The notes beneath the pieces are model-generated. The model did not search any database. It had not been told where the DNA came from and was given only the letters and a program-made list of their open reading frames with translations. The position numbers and the translations under genes are program-made. A stretch of DNA of 14,103 bases, from NCBI GenBank assembly GCA_023428465.1, contig JAEYXM010000126.1, positions 1 through 14,103 on the forward strand, read 5' to 3'. Positions 7,424 to 14,103 of this stretch are shown here, in pieces. The first letter of the stretch is position 1; each line of letters opens with the position of its first letter. The DNA is from Actinomycetes bacterium (GTDB lineage: Bacteria; Actinomycetota; Actinomycetes; Actinomycetales; Cellulomonadaceae).

Positions 7424-8464
7424 ATGCCTGCTCCCGCCGACCGCACCAAGGCCCTCGAGGCCGCCCTCATGCAGATCGACCGCCAGTTCGGCAAGGGCTC
7501 GGTGATGCGCCTCGGTGACGAGGGCCGGGCACCCGTGGAGGTCATCCCCACCGGGTCCATCGCGCTCGACGTCGCTCTGGGCATCGGGGGCCTGCCCCGC
7601 GGTCGCGTGGTGGAGATCTACGGCCCGGAGTCCAGCGGCAAGACGACGGTGGCGCTCCACGCGGTCGCGAACGCGCAGAAGGCGGGCGGCATCGCGGCGT
7701 TCATCGACGCCGAGCACGCACTGGACCCGGAGTACGCGAAGAAGCTGGGCGTGGACACGGACGCGCTCCTCGTCTCGCAGCCGGACACGGGGGAGCAGGC
7801 GCTGGAGATCATGGACATGCTGATCCGCTCCGGCGCGATCGACGTGATCGTGGTCGACTCCGTCGCGGCCCTCGTGCCCAAGGCGGAGATCGAGGGCGAG
7901 ATGGGCGACAGCCACGTCGGCCTCCAGGCGCGACTGATGTCGCAGGCGCTGCGGAAGATCACCGGCGCCCTGAACTCCTCGGGCACCACCGCGATCTTCA
8001 TCAACCAGCTCCGCGAGAAGATCGGGGTCTTCTTCGGTTCCCCGGAGACGACGACGGGCGGCAAGGCACTGAAGTTCTACGCCTCGGTCCGCATGGACAT
8101 CCGGCGCATCGAGACCCTCAAGGAGGGCACCGAGCCCGTCGGCAACCGGACGCGCGTCAAGGTCGTGAAGAACAAGATGGCCCCGCCCTTCAAGCAGGCC
8201 GAGTTCGACATCCTGTACGGCGTCGGGATCTCCCGTGAGGGCAGCCTCATCGACCTGGGCGTCGAGCACGGCCTCGTGCGCAAGTCGGGTGCCTGGTACA
8301 CGTACGACGGCGACCAGCTCGGCCAGGGCAAGGAGAACGCGCGCGGCTTCCTGCGCGACAACCCGGACCTCGCCGAGGAGCTCGAGAAGAAGATCAAGGA
8401 GAAGCTCGGGATCGGTGCACGGGTGGATGCCCCGGCCGACCCGGCCGCCTCCGTCGACTTCTAG
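7424..8464 (+). CDS. recA: RecA recombinase
   Basis: RecA forms filaments on single-stranded DNA, carries out strand exchange and triggers LexA self-cleavage. The 346-residue product is of normal length and has no intein, unlike M. tuberculosis RecA. It shows Walker A GPESSGKTT (67-75), the catalytic-glutamate region IDAEHALD (94-101), Walker B VIVVD (141-145), loop L1 around GEMGDSHVG (158-166) and loop L2 from FINQLREK to the TTTGGKALKFY stretch (about 192-219). The tail is short and ends VDF with acidic residues. ATG at 7424 is chosen over an upstream in-frame ATG at 7274 because GAGGTG (7414-7419) is correctly placed and homologues begin here; the longer frame would also run through the LexA promoter's start site. 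recX follows after about 19 bases. Confidence 0.99.
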   Translation: MPAPADRTKALEAALMQIDRQFGKGSVMRLGDEGRAPVEVIPTGSIALDVALGIGGLPRGRVVEIYGPESSGKTTVALHAVANAQKAGGIAAFIDAEHALDPEYAKKLGVDTDALLVSQPDTGEQALEIMDMLIRSGAIDVIVVDSVAALVPKAEIEGEMGDSHVGLQARLMSQALRKITGALNSSGTTAIFINQLREKIGVFFGSPETTTGGKALKFYASVRMDIRRIETLKEGTEPVGNRTRVKVVKNKMAPPFKQAEFDILYGVGISREGSLIDLGVEHGLVRKSGAWYTYDGDQLGQGKENARGFLRDNPDLAEELEKKIKEKLGIGARVDAPADPAASVDF

Positions 8465-8483
8465 CCCGTCCGGCCCCGTGGCC

Positions 8484-9053
8484 ATGACCGGACGGCGCCG
8501 AGGAGCGGGGGCCGGGCGTGCCCCGGAGCCCCCGGCCAGCGGTGCGGCCGCCCACGACGCGGAGCCCGATCCCGAGTCCGTCGCCCGCGCCATCGCCCTG
8601 CGGCTGCTGACGGGTGCACCACGCACCCGGCACCAGCTCGCCGAGGCGATGGCGCGCCGCGACGTCCCGGACGACGTCGCCGCGCGCGTCCTGGACCGGT
8701 TCACCGAGGTCGGCCTGATCGACGACGCCGAGTACGCGCGCATGTTCGTCCGGGCCAAGCGCTCTTCCCGGGGCCTCGCCGGCCGGGCGCTCGCCGTCGA
8801 GCTGCGGCGGACCGGCGTGGCCGACGAGCTCGCAGCGGAGACGATAGCCGGGATCGACCCCGCCGACGAGGAGGAGACAGCCCGCGCGCTCGTCCGGCGG
8901 AAGTGGCGCCCCGACGCCGATCCCGTGGTCCAGACCCGCCGGATGCTCGCGATGTTGGCACGGAAGGGCTACCCCTCCGGCCTGTCGCGCCGTGTCGTCG
9001 CCGAGATGGGAGACGATAGGGGGGACGCGGTGCCCTTCGACACCGACGGCTGA
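8484..9053 (+). CDS. recX: RecX regulatory protein
   Basis: RecX binds RecA filaments and limits their growth and activity. The product is 189 residues from ATG at 8484; GTG at 8478 would add two residues. The first 30 or so residues are a disordered Arg/Gly/Pro/Ala-rich stretch. Then come the three-helix RecX repeats, with family hallmarks ALRLLTGAPRTRHQLAEAM (about 38-56), FTEVGLIDDAEYARMFV (73-89), the basic-aromatic-type stretch SSRGLAGRALAVELRRTGV (94-112), and LARKGYPSGL near the end. No ribosome site is seen in the 19 bases after recA, so translation probably depends on coupling or readthrough from recA. RNase Y follows 26 bases downstream. Confidence 0.95.
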   Translation: MTGRRRGAGAGRAPEPPASGAAAHDAEPDPESVARAIALRLLTGAPRTRHQLAEAMARRDVPDDVAARVLDRFTEVGLIDDAEYARMFVRAKRSSRGLAGRALAVELRRTGVADELAAETIAGIDPADEEETARALVRRKWRPDADPVVQTRRMLAMLARKGYPSGLSRRVVAEMGDDRGDAVPFDTDG

Positions 9054-9065
9054 CGAACGCGCGGC

Positions 9066-9071
9066 AGGAGG
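9066..9071 (+). promoter_or_regulatory. Ribosome binding site deciding the rny start
   Basis: AGGAGG overlaps the GTG at 9071, which therefore cannot be its start. It lies eight bases before the ATG at 9080, which is the natural choice. Confidence 0.8.
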
Positions 9072-9079
9072 TGACCGAC

Positions 9080-10570
9080 ATGGGTGACATGAGCGAGGCC
9101 GCCATCATCGTCGCGCTGCTGCTCGCCTGCCTCGTCGCCCTCGTCCTCGTCCTGCTGGCGCGCCGCGAGGCCGCCATGACGCGCGCGCAGGCGACCGAGG
9201 ACGCCGCCGCCATCAAGGCCGAGGCCCGCGCGCAGGTCGAGGAGCTCCGGCGCCGCGAGGAGCGGGTCGGGGAACGGGAGAGCGAGCTCAAGGCCGAGCG
9301 GCAGCGCCTCCGCGAGCTCGACGAGCAGCTCGACGCGCGGGTCCGCGAGCTCGAGGAGCGCACCAAGGAGGTCGATCGCGACCGGCGTTCGGTCGACGGC
9401 CGGCTCGAGCGGGCGCGCGCGCAGGCGGACGCGCTGCTGGAGTCCGCGTCCGGCCTCTCGATGCAGGAGGCCCGCGCCGAGCAGCTCCGGCGGGTCGTCG
9501 AGCGCGCCGAGAACGACGCCGCGGCCCAGGTGCGACGCATCGAGGCGAAGGCCCGCCGCACCGCCGACGAGCGCGCCCGCCACGTCGTGGCGACCGCGAT
9601 CGCCCGCATGGCCGGGCCCTCCAGCGCCCAGAGCGTCGTCACGGTCGTCCCGCTGCCGGCAGAAGAGATGAAGGGCCGCATCATCGGCAAGGAGGGCCGC
9701 AACATCCGGACCTTCGAGGCCCTCACCGGCGTGAACGTCATCATCGACGACAACTCCGACCAGGTCACCCTGTCGAGCTTCGACGCCGAGCGGCGCGAGA
9801 CCGCGGCCGTCGCACTCGAGGCGCTCATCTCCGACGGCCGGATCCACCCCCAGCGCATCGAGCTCGCCTACGCCGAGGCCGTCGCCGGTGCCCGGGACCG
9901 TGCCGTCGCCGCCGGCCACGAGGCCGCCGAGCAGGCCGGCGTCACCGGCCTGCACCCGGAGATCATCGAGACGCTGGGCCGGCTCCGGCTGCGCGTGAGC
10001 TACGGGCAGAACGTGCTGGCCCACCTCGTCGAGTCGGCGCGGCTCGCCGCCGTGATGGCCGCAGAGATCGGCGCCGACCCCGTCGTCGCGAGCCGCGCAG
10101 CCTTCCTGCACGACATCGGCAAGGCGTTCAGCGCCGACCGGCCCGGGACCCACGCCGTGCTCGGCGCCGAGCTGCTGCGTCGCCTCGGCGAGTCCGACGT
10201 CGTCGCCAACGCGGTCGAGGCGCACCACGACGAGGTCCCGATGGAGTCGGTGGAGGCCGTGCTCGTCCAGGCAGCCGACGCGGTGTCGGCCGCACGGCCC
10301 GGCGCTCGGCGCGAGGAGCTGGACCAGTACGTCGAGCGCCTGAGCGACCTGGAGTCCCTCGTCGCCGCGCACGAGGGTGTTCGCCGGGCGGTCGCGATGG
10401 CCGCGGGACGCGAGATCCGCGTCGTCGTCGAGCCGGACCTCGTGGACGACGCCGCCCTCCCGGAGGTGGCCGCCGCGCTGGCGCGGCAGATCGAGAGCGA
10501 CCTGACCTACCCCGGCGAGATCACCGTCACCGTGATCCGCGAGCTGCGGGCCAGCGCGACCGCCGGCTGA
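9080..10570 (+). CDS. rny: Ribonuclease Y
   Basis: RNase Y is a membrane-anchored endoribonuclease that begins mRNA decay. The 496-residue product has the full family layout: one N-terminal membrane segment (residues 6-27), a long charged coiled coil (about 30-165), a KH RNA-binding domain with GRIIGKEGRNIR (199-210) and an HD metal-dependent domain with HDIGK (344-348) and AHH (381-383). It is slightly shorter than the roughly 520 residues of Bacillus RNase Y, through a shorter coiled coil. The AGGAGG site at 9066 sets the start at 9080. It is encoded 26 bases after recX and probably shares the recA transcript. Many actinobacteria lack RNase Y and rely on RNase E/G and J, so its presence is notable. 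All catalytic residues appear intact. Confidence 0.96.
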   Translation: MGDMSEAAIIVALLLACLVALVLVLLARREAAMTRAQATEDAAAIKAEARAQVEELRRREERVGERESELKAERQRLRELDEQLDARVRELEERTKEVDRDRRSVDGRLERARAQADALLESASGLSMQEARAEQLRRVVERAENDAAAQVRRIEAKARRTADERARHVVATAIARMAGPSSAQSVVTVVPLPAEEMKGRIIGKEGRNIRTFEALTGVNVIIDDNSDQVTLSSFDAERRETAAVALEALISDGRIHPQRIELAYAEAVAGARDRAVAAGHEAAEQAGVTGLHPEIIETLGRLRLRVSYGQNVLAHLVESARLAAVMAAEIGADPVVASRAAFLHDIGKAFSADRPGTHAVLGAELLRRLGESDVVANAVEAHHDEVPMESVEAVLVQAADAVSAARPGARREELDQYVERLSDLESLVAAHEGVRRAVAMAAGREIRVVVEPDLVDDAALPEVAAALARQIESDLTYPGEITVTVIRELRASATAG

Positions 10571-10658
10571 CCCGAGGCGCTCAGGCGTTCCGCCCTGTCG
10601 ACACCTCGTCGTCGGGCGGGTCTCACGACGGCAGTGCGGGCCACGTACCCTTGTCGCG
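10571..10658. other. rny-miaB spacer with weak inverted repeat
   Basis: This 88-base gap holds CCGCCC (10590-10595) and GGGCGG (10614-10619), which could pair over an 18-base loop, and the palindrome TGTCGACA (10596-10603). There is no T-run. It may end part of the recA-recX-rny transcript, but the stem is short. Confidence 0.3.
10646..10651 (+). promoter_or_regulatory. -10 box of a leaderless miaB promoter
   Basis: TACCCT fits TANNNT and ends seven bases before the ATG of miaB. No Shine-Dalgarno sequence lies before that ATG. Together these suggest transcription begins at the start codon itself. No good -35 box is visible. Confidence 0.5.
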
Positions 10659-12224
10659 ATGACTGCCACGACCTCCCCGCTGCCGCCCGCCGGGCCCGCC
10701 GAGCAGCCGACCGCGCCGACGTACGTGATCCGCACGCTCGGCTGCCAGATGAACGTGCACGACTCCGAGCACATGGCCGGCATGCTCGAGCGCGCCGGGT
10801 ACGTGCCCGCCGACGGTCCCGACGCGGCTGCGTGGCAGGCAGACGTCGTCGTCATCAACACGTGCGCAGTCCGGGAGAACGCGGCCACGCGCCTGTACGG
10901 GAACCTCGGACAGCTCGCGGGCATCAAGTCCGGTCGACCGGGGATGCAGATCGCCGTCGGCGGCTGCCTCGCGCAGAAGGACCGGGCAGGCATCGTCGAG
11001 CGGGCGCCGTGGGTCGACGTCGTCTTCGGCACCCACAACCTCGACGCCCTGCCCGTACTGCTGGAGCGTGCGCGGCACAACGCGCAGGCGCAGGTCGAGA
11101 TCGCCGAGTCGCTGCAGGTCTTCCCCTCCACGCTCCCGACGCGCCGCGAGTCGGTCTACGCCGGCTGGGTCTCGATCAGCGTCGGCTGCAACAACACGTG
11201 CACCTTCTGCATCGTGCCCAGCCTGCGCGGGCGCGAGCGCGACCGGCGCCCCGGTGAGATCCTCGCCGAGGTGGAGGCGCTGGTGGCCGAGGGCGCCATC
11301 GAGGTCACCCTGCTCGGGCAGAACGTCAACACCTACGGCGTCGGCTTCGGCGACCGCGGCGCGTTCGCGGACCTGCTCCGCGCCGTCGGCGCGATCCCGG
11401 GGATCGAGCGCGTGCGCTTCACGTCGCCGCACCCTGCGGCGTTCACCGACGACGTCATCGCCGCCATGGCCGAGACGCCGACCGTCATGCCGAGCCTGCA
11501 CATGCCCCTGCAGTCGGGTTCGGACCGCGTGCTGCGCGCGATGCGCCGCTCCTACCGGTCGGAGAAGTTCCTCGGCATCCTCGACCGGGTCCGGGCCGCG
11601 CTGCCCGACGCCGCGATCACCTCGGACATCATCGTCGGGTTCCCTGGGGAGACCGAGGAGGACTTCGCGGAGACCCTGCGGGTCGTCGAGGCCGCGCGGT
11701 TCAGCTCGGCGTTCACGTTCCAGTACTCCCAGCGCCCGGGGACGCCGGCGGCCACGCTGCCCGACCAGCTGCCCAAGGCCGTGGTCCAGGAGCGCTACGA
11801 GAGGCTCGTCGACCTGCAGGAGCGGGTCTCCACCCAGGAGAACCTGCGCCAGGTCGGCCGCGTGGTCGAGGTACTCGTTGCCGAGGGCGAGGGGCGCAAG
11901 GACGGCGTCAGCCGGCGCGTCAGCGGCCGCGCCGCGGACAACCGGCTCGTGCACCTGGCGCTGCCCGCAGACGCCGCGGCGTCCGACCTCCCGCGCCCCG
12001 GTGACCTCGTGACGGTCGCGGTGACCTACGGCGCGCCGCACCACCTCGTCGCCGACTCGGCGCTCGAGGGCGGCCCCTTCGCGGTGCGCCGCACGCGCGC
12101 GGGCGACGCCTGGGAGGCGCGCCGCACCGGCGGGCACGATCACGGCGCCCACGGTGGGGGCCACGGGTCCGGGCAGGGCGCCGCGACCGGCCCGGTGCTG
12201 CTGGGCATGCCCGCGCGCCCCTGA
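10659..12224 (+). CDS. miaB: tRNA-2-methylthio-N6-isopentenyladenosine synthase MiaB
   Basis: MiaB is a radical-SAM enzyme that adds a methylthio group to isopentenyl-adenosine 37 of tRNAs reading UNN codons. The N-terminal methylthiotransferase domain carries the three cysteines of the auxiliary iron-sulfur cluster (C29, C69, C103). The radical-SAM cluster motif is CNNTCTFC (C177, C181, C184), and HMPLQSGSDRVLRAM follows in the barrel. A TRAM RNA-binding domain lies at about 390-460. The 521-residue length exceeds most bacterial MiaB (about 440-500): there is a short N-terminal addition and a Gly/His-rich tail of about 30 residues. ATG at 10659 is supported by the TACCCT box. It converges with the YbjN genes across a hairpin terminator. 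Confidence 0.97.
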   Translation: MTATTSPLPPAGPAEQPTAPTYVIRTLGCQMNVHDSEHMAGMLERAGYVPADGPDAAAWQADVVVINTCAVRENAATRLYGNLGQLAGIKSGRPGMQIAVGGCLAQKDRAGIVERAPWVDVVFGTHNLDALPVLLERARHNAQAQVEIAESLQVFPSTLPTRRESVYAGWVSISVGCNNTCTFCIVPSLRGRERDRRPGEILAEVEALVAEGAIEVTLLGQNVNTYGVGFGDRGAFADLLRAVGAIPGIERVRFTSPHPAAFTDDVIAAMAETPTVMPSLHMPLQSGSDRVLRAMRRSYRSEKFLGILDRVRAALPDAAITSDIIVGFPGETEEDFAETLRVVEAARFSSAFTFQYSQRPGTPAATLPDQLPKAVVQERYERLVDLQERVSTQENLRQVGRVVEVLVAEGEGRKDGVSRRVSGRAADNRLVHLALPADAAASDLPRPGDLVTVAVTYGAPHHLVADSALEGGPFAVRRTRAGDAWEARRTGGHDHGAHGGGHGSGQGAATGPVLLGMPARP

Positions 12225-12229
12225 ACCCG

Positions 12230-12261
12230 CGCAGCCCCTGACTCCGATCAGGGCAGCTGCG
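12230..12261. terminator. Two-way hairpin terminator between convergent genes
   Basis: CGCAGC-CCCTGA (12230-12241) pairs with TCAGGG (12248-12253) and GCTGCG (12256-12261), with a six-base loop and a two-base CA bulge on one side, giving 12 base pairs. It lies five bases after the miaB stop and five bases beyond the stop of the minus-strand YbjN gene, so it can serve both. Confidence 0.75.
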
Positions 12262-12266
12262 GGCGG

Positions 12267-12731
12267 TCAGGGCAGCTCGGGCAGCTGCTGGCCGAGGGCG
12301 TCGAACAGCCGGCCCCCGGCCGCGAGGCCCCGGAGCAGGACGGCGTCGAGCTGGTCGTCGGTGGCGCCCGCGCCCAGGTCGACGGAGAGCTCGCCCGAGA
12401 CGGACAGGACGTCGCCCTCGGCCCGCACGTAGGCCTTGGGCCAGAGCCGCTCGCGGTTCCAGTCGTTGACGACGAGGAGAAGGTCCCCGTGCCGGTCGAG
12501 GGGCAGGGTCCGGTGCCAGCGGCCCCGGATCTGCAGCACCTCCTGGTCGGCACCGAGCCGCAGGAACCAGAAGCGGTCCATGCCCCAGATGCCGGTGGGG
12601 TCGCCCTCCTCGTCGACTGCGACGTGGTACCCGAGGGCCTCGAGGCGGGCCAGGACACGGGCGAGGGTCAGCGGACCGACGCGTTGCCCCGGCGTCCGCC
12701 CGGCGCCCGGGGTGCGCGCTGCGGCGGTCAC
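12267..12731 (-). CDS. YbjN-domain protein (downstream copy)
   Basis: A 154-residue protein with a single YbjN/DUF1790 domain, a fold resembling type III secretion chaperones; its function in actinobacteria is not established. Recognisable parts are LARVLARLEALGYHVAVDEE at the front, GIWGMDRFWFLRLG, EVLQIRGRWHR (about 69-79), VVNDWNRERLWPKAYVR and a closing GATDDQLDAVLLRGL. The gene starts at GTG 12731, which overlaps the stop of the upstream paralogue as GTGA, so the two are translationally coupled. There is no signal peptide or membrane segment. It shares the EVLQIRG, W-P-Y-R and GATDDQL motifs with its neighbour and probably arose by duplication. The pair may act together, but this is inferred only from coupling and likeness. 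Confidence 0.85.
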   Translation of the reverse strand: MTAAARTPGAGRTPGQRVGPLTLARVLARLEALGYHVAVDEEGDPTGIWGMDRFWFLRLGADQEVLQIRGRWHRTLPLDRHGDLLLVVNDWNRERLWPKAYVRAEGDVLSVSGELSVDLGAGATDDQLDAVLLRGLAAGGRLFDALGQQLPELP

Positions 12732-13321
12732 GGCGCACGTCCGGCCGGGTCGGGGTAGGCCGCGTCGACGGCGTCGAAGAAGACCGTCGACGTGCCCAGC
12801 CCGCACTGCAGCATGAGCTCGAGCTGGTCGTCCGTGGCGCCGCACGAGACATCCGTCGTGACCTCCGCGGTCACCGTCACGCGCCCGTTGTCCCGCACGC
12901 GGGCGTAGGTGACCGGCCAGATCTTCTCCACGTGCCAGGAGTTGCACAGGTCCAGCACCTCGCCGAGGCGCTCGATCGCGAACTCCCGGTTCCAGTGCCC
13001 GCGAATCTGCAGGACCTCCTCGCCCTCGCCGAGCAGGAAGAAGAAGAACAGGCGCCCGCGCCAGATGCCGCCGACGTCGCCCTGGCTGTCGGTGAAGTAC
13101 GCGTACCCGTGCCGCTCGCAGAAGTCGCGGATCCGGTCGGCTGACACGGGCCTCGGGACCGCGGGATCCGCATCGCCGCTGGCGCTGGCGTCGGTGCGGT
13201 CCGACGTGGGCGGTGCGGGGCGTGCGGGCCGCGGCGAGCCGCCGTCGGGCACGCCGGACGGCCGTGTGCCGGGCCGCTCGTCGCCGCCCCCACGGTGGCG
13301 CAGCCAGCCGAACAGGTCCAC
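12728..13321 (-). CDS. YbjN-domain protein (upstream copy)
   Basis: A 197-residue protein with GTG start at 13321. Residues 1-10 read VDLFGWLRHR, followed by about 55 residues of disordered Pro/Ser/Gly/Asp-rich linker. A YbjN domain comes after that, beginning at VSADRIRDFCERHGYAYF, with GIWRGRLFFFFLLGEGEEVLQIRGHW, LCNSWHVEKIWPVTYARVR and CGATDDQLELMLQCGLG. The LFFFFLL strand is unusually hydrophobic compared with the equivalent RFWFLRLG of its paralogue but is too short to span a membrane. TAGGGT, six bases before the GTG on the minus strand, suggests a leaderless promoter. It lies 29 bases after the TPR gene and overlaps the downstream YbjN gene by four bases. Function unknown. Confidence 0.87.
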   Translation of the reverse strand: MDLFGWLRHRGGGDERPGTRPSGVPDGGSPRPARPAPPTSDRTDASASGDADPAVPRPVSADRIRDFCERHGYAYFTDSQGDVGGIWRGRLFFFFLLGEGEEVLQIRGHWNREFAIERLGEVLDLCNSWHVEKIWPVTYARVRDNGRVTVTAEVTTDVSCGATDDQLELMLQCGLGTSTVFFDAVDAAYPDPAGRAP

Positions 13322-13327
13322 CCACCG

Positions 13328-13333
13328 ACCCTA
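13328..13333 (-). promoter_or_regulatory. -10 box for the YbjN gene pair
   Basis: On the minus strand TAGGGT is followed by six bases and then the GTG at 13321. No Shine-Dalgarno lies before the GTG. The arrangement matches leaderless actinobacterial promoters and would let the YbjN pair be transcribed apart from the TPR gene. No clear -35 box is seen. Confidence 0.5.
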
Positions 13334-13350
13334 ACGCCGCGTCCGGCTGG

Positions 13351-14103
13351 TCATGGCCGGACGGCGTCGGCCTCCTCGGTGCGCCCGGCCGCCCGGAGCG
13401 CCTCGATGAGCTCGCCCGCGGCCTGCGCGCGGTGATCGGTGTCTCCCGCGAGGCCGAACCCCTCGACGGCCGACTCCAGGTGCCATGCCGCAGCGGCCAG
13501 GTCGCCGAGCGCGCGGTGCATGCGGCCGGCCAGCCAGAACGCGTGGGCCGCGTCGCCGGCCATGCCCAACCCAGCGAAGCTCTCGGCCGCCGTCTCGGCC
13601 TCCATGGCTGCAACGGCGTGCTCGCCGCCCGTCGCGTGCAGGCGGGCCGTGATGTCGACCAGCTCTGCGCGCGCCCGCTTCCGGGCGGCGCGTCGCCGCT
13701 CGGCGAGGACGGGCGCCACGGTGCCGTCGTCCTCGTCGTCGGTGGAGAGCGCGGCGTCGAGGCGGGCGCCCACCCGGTCGACGATCGCGAGGGCGGGATC
13801 CGGCGTGCCGAGCTCGGCGTACGAGCGCGCCACGGTCAGGACGACGGGCACGGTCCTCTCCGGCGGCACGCCGGCCGCCTCGAGGAACGCCAGGGCCCGG
13901 TCGTACGCGGCGGCGGCACCGGCATGGTCGCCGAGCTCGTCCACGCACCGGGCTGCCTCCGCCAGCGCCCAGCCCGCATCCGCGGTGCGGCCGGCGCGTT
14001 CGGCTGCGTCCGAGGCCGCGGCGAACGCGCGCGCGGCGTTCTCGAGCTCGCCGACGCGCAGCGCGGCCTCCGCTTCACCGGCGAGCCGCTCAGCCTCCTG
14101 ACC
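13351..14103 (-). CDS. TPR-repeat protein, 5' end outside window
   Basis: The last 250 residues of an Ala-rich helical protein are visible, and the frame is still open at the window edge. It contains several helix-turn-helix units of tetratricopeptide type, with typical small-residue packing: ENAARAFAAASDAAERAG, then ELGDHAGAAAAYDRALAFLEAAG, FAGLGMAGDAAHAFWLAGRMHRALG, and DTDHRAQAAGELIEALRAAG at the end. TPR arrays are protein-binding scaffolds; no enzymatic motif is seen. A GTG at 13944 could start a shorter product, but TPR-like sequence continues upstream of it, so the true start is probably beyond the window. It precedes the two YbjN genes on the same strand with a 29-base gap, which suggests a common unit. 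Specific function unknown. Confidence 0.8.
   Translation of the reverse strand, partial: GQEAERLAGEAEAALRVGELENAARAFAAASDAAERAGRTADAGWALAEAARCVDELGDHAGAAAAYDRALAFLEAAGVPPERTVPVVLTVARSYAELGTPDPALAIVDRVGARLDAALSTDDEDDGTVAPVLAERRRAARKRARAELVDITARLHATGGEHAVAAMEAETAAESFAGLGMAGDAAHAFWLAGRMHRALGDLAAAAWHLESAVEGFGLAGDTDHRAQAAGELIEALRAAGRTEEADAVRP

Noticed and set aside
7424..8464. Intein in recA
   Set aside because: The gene has normal length and unbroken RecA motifs, so no intein is present.
9071..9079. GTG at 9071 as start of RNase Y
   Set aside because: It overlaps the AGGAGG ribosome site itself; ATG at 9080 has proper spacing.
12732..13613. N-terminal extension of the downstream YbjN frame as far as 13613
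   Set aside because: That stretch is out of frame with, and overlaps, the upstream YbjN gene and the end of the TPR gene. Its translation is Arg/Pro-rich shadow sequence, and the GTGA overlap gives a natural start at 12731.

Overview
The window is very GC-rich DNA with dense genes and strong third-position G/C. Gene families and control sites point to an actinobacterium, probably of the Micrococcales (a Cellulomonas-like organism would fit, but the sequence alone does not prove the genus). The evidence is a DUF3046 gene, a full-length Lhr helicase, a LexA box of the GAAC-N4-GTTC type, a PafBC-type promoter motif before recA, and several TANNNT -10 boxes placed 6-7 bases from a start codon, as in leaderless actinobacterial genes.

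Layout. (1) 1-4210, minus strand: lhr, a giant DNA-repair helicase whose 3' end lies outside the window. (2) 4314-4535, plus: a divergently transcribed DUF3046 protein. (3) 4605-7186, plus: a three-gene ABC-2 type exporter (one ATPase, two permeases) with its own promoter. Two AAACGTT repeats resembling LacI-family operator cores lie at and upstream of that promoter. (4) 7187-7423: a control region with nested inverted repeats, a LexA-controlled promoter and a second promoter matching the PafBC (RecA-independent) damage motif. (5) 7424-10570, plus: recA, recX and rny (RNase Y), closely spaced. (6) 10659-12224, plus: miaB, probably with its own leaderless promoter. (7) 12230-12261: a hairpin between convergent genes, probably a two-way terminator. 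(8) 12267-14103, minus: two paralogous YbjN-domain proteins joined by a GTGA overlap, preceded by a TPR-repeat protein whose 5' end lies outside the window.

How it works together. The core is a DNA-damage and RNA-maintenance neighbourhood: Lhr (crosslink and alkylation repair), RecA with its modulator RecX, RNase Y (mRNA turnover) and MiaB (tRNA modification). recA appears to be switched on both by LexA cleavage and by PafBC. The exporter is physically inside this neighbourhood but has separate control, so it looks like an inserted accessory unit. The TPR-YbjN-YbjN unit has no known pathway. No tRNA, rRNA, CRISPR, insertion sequence or intein was seen, and no gene-free stretch exceeds 300 bases.
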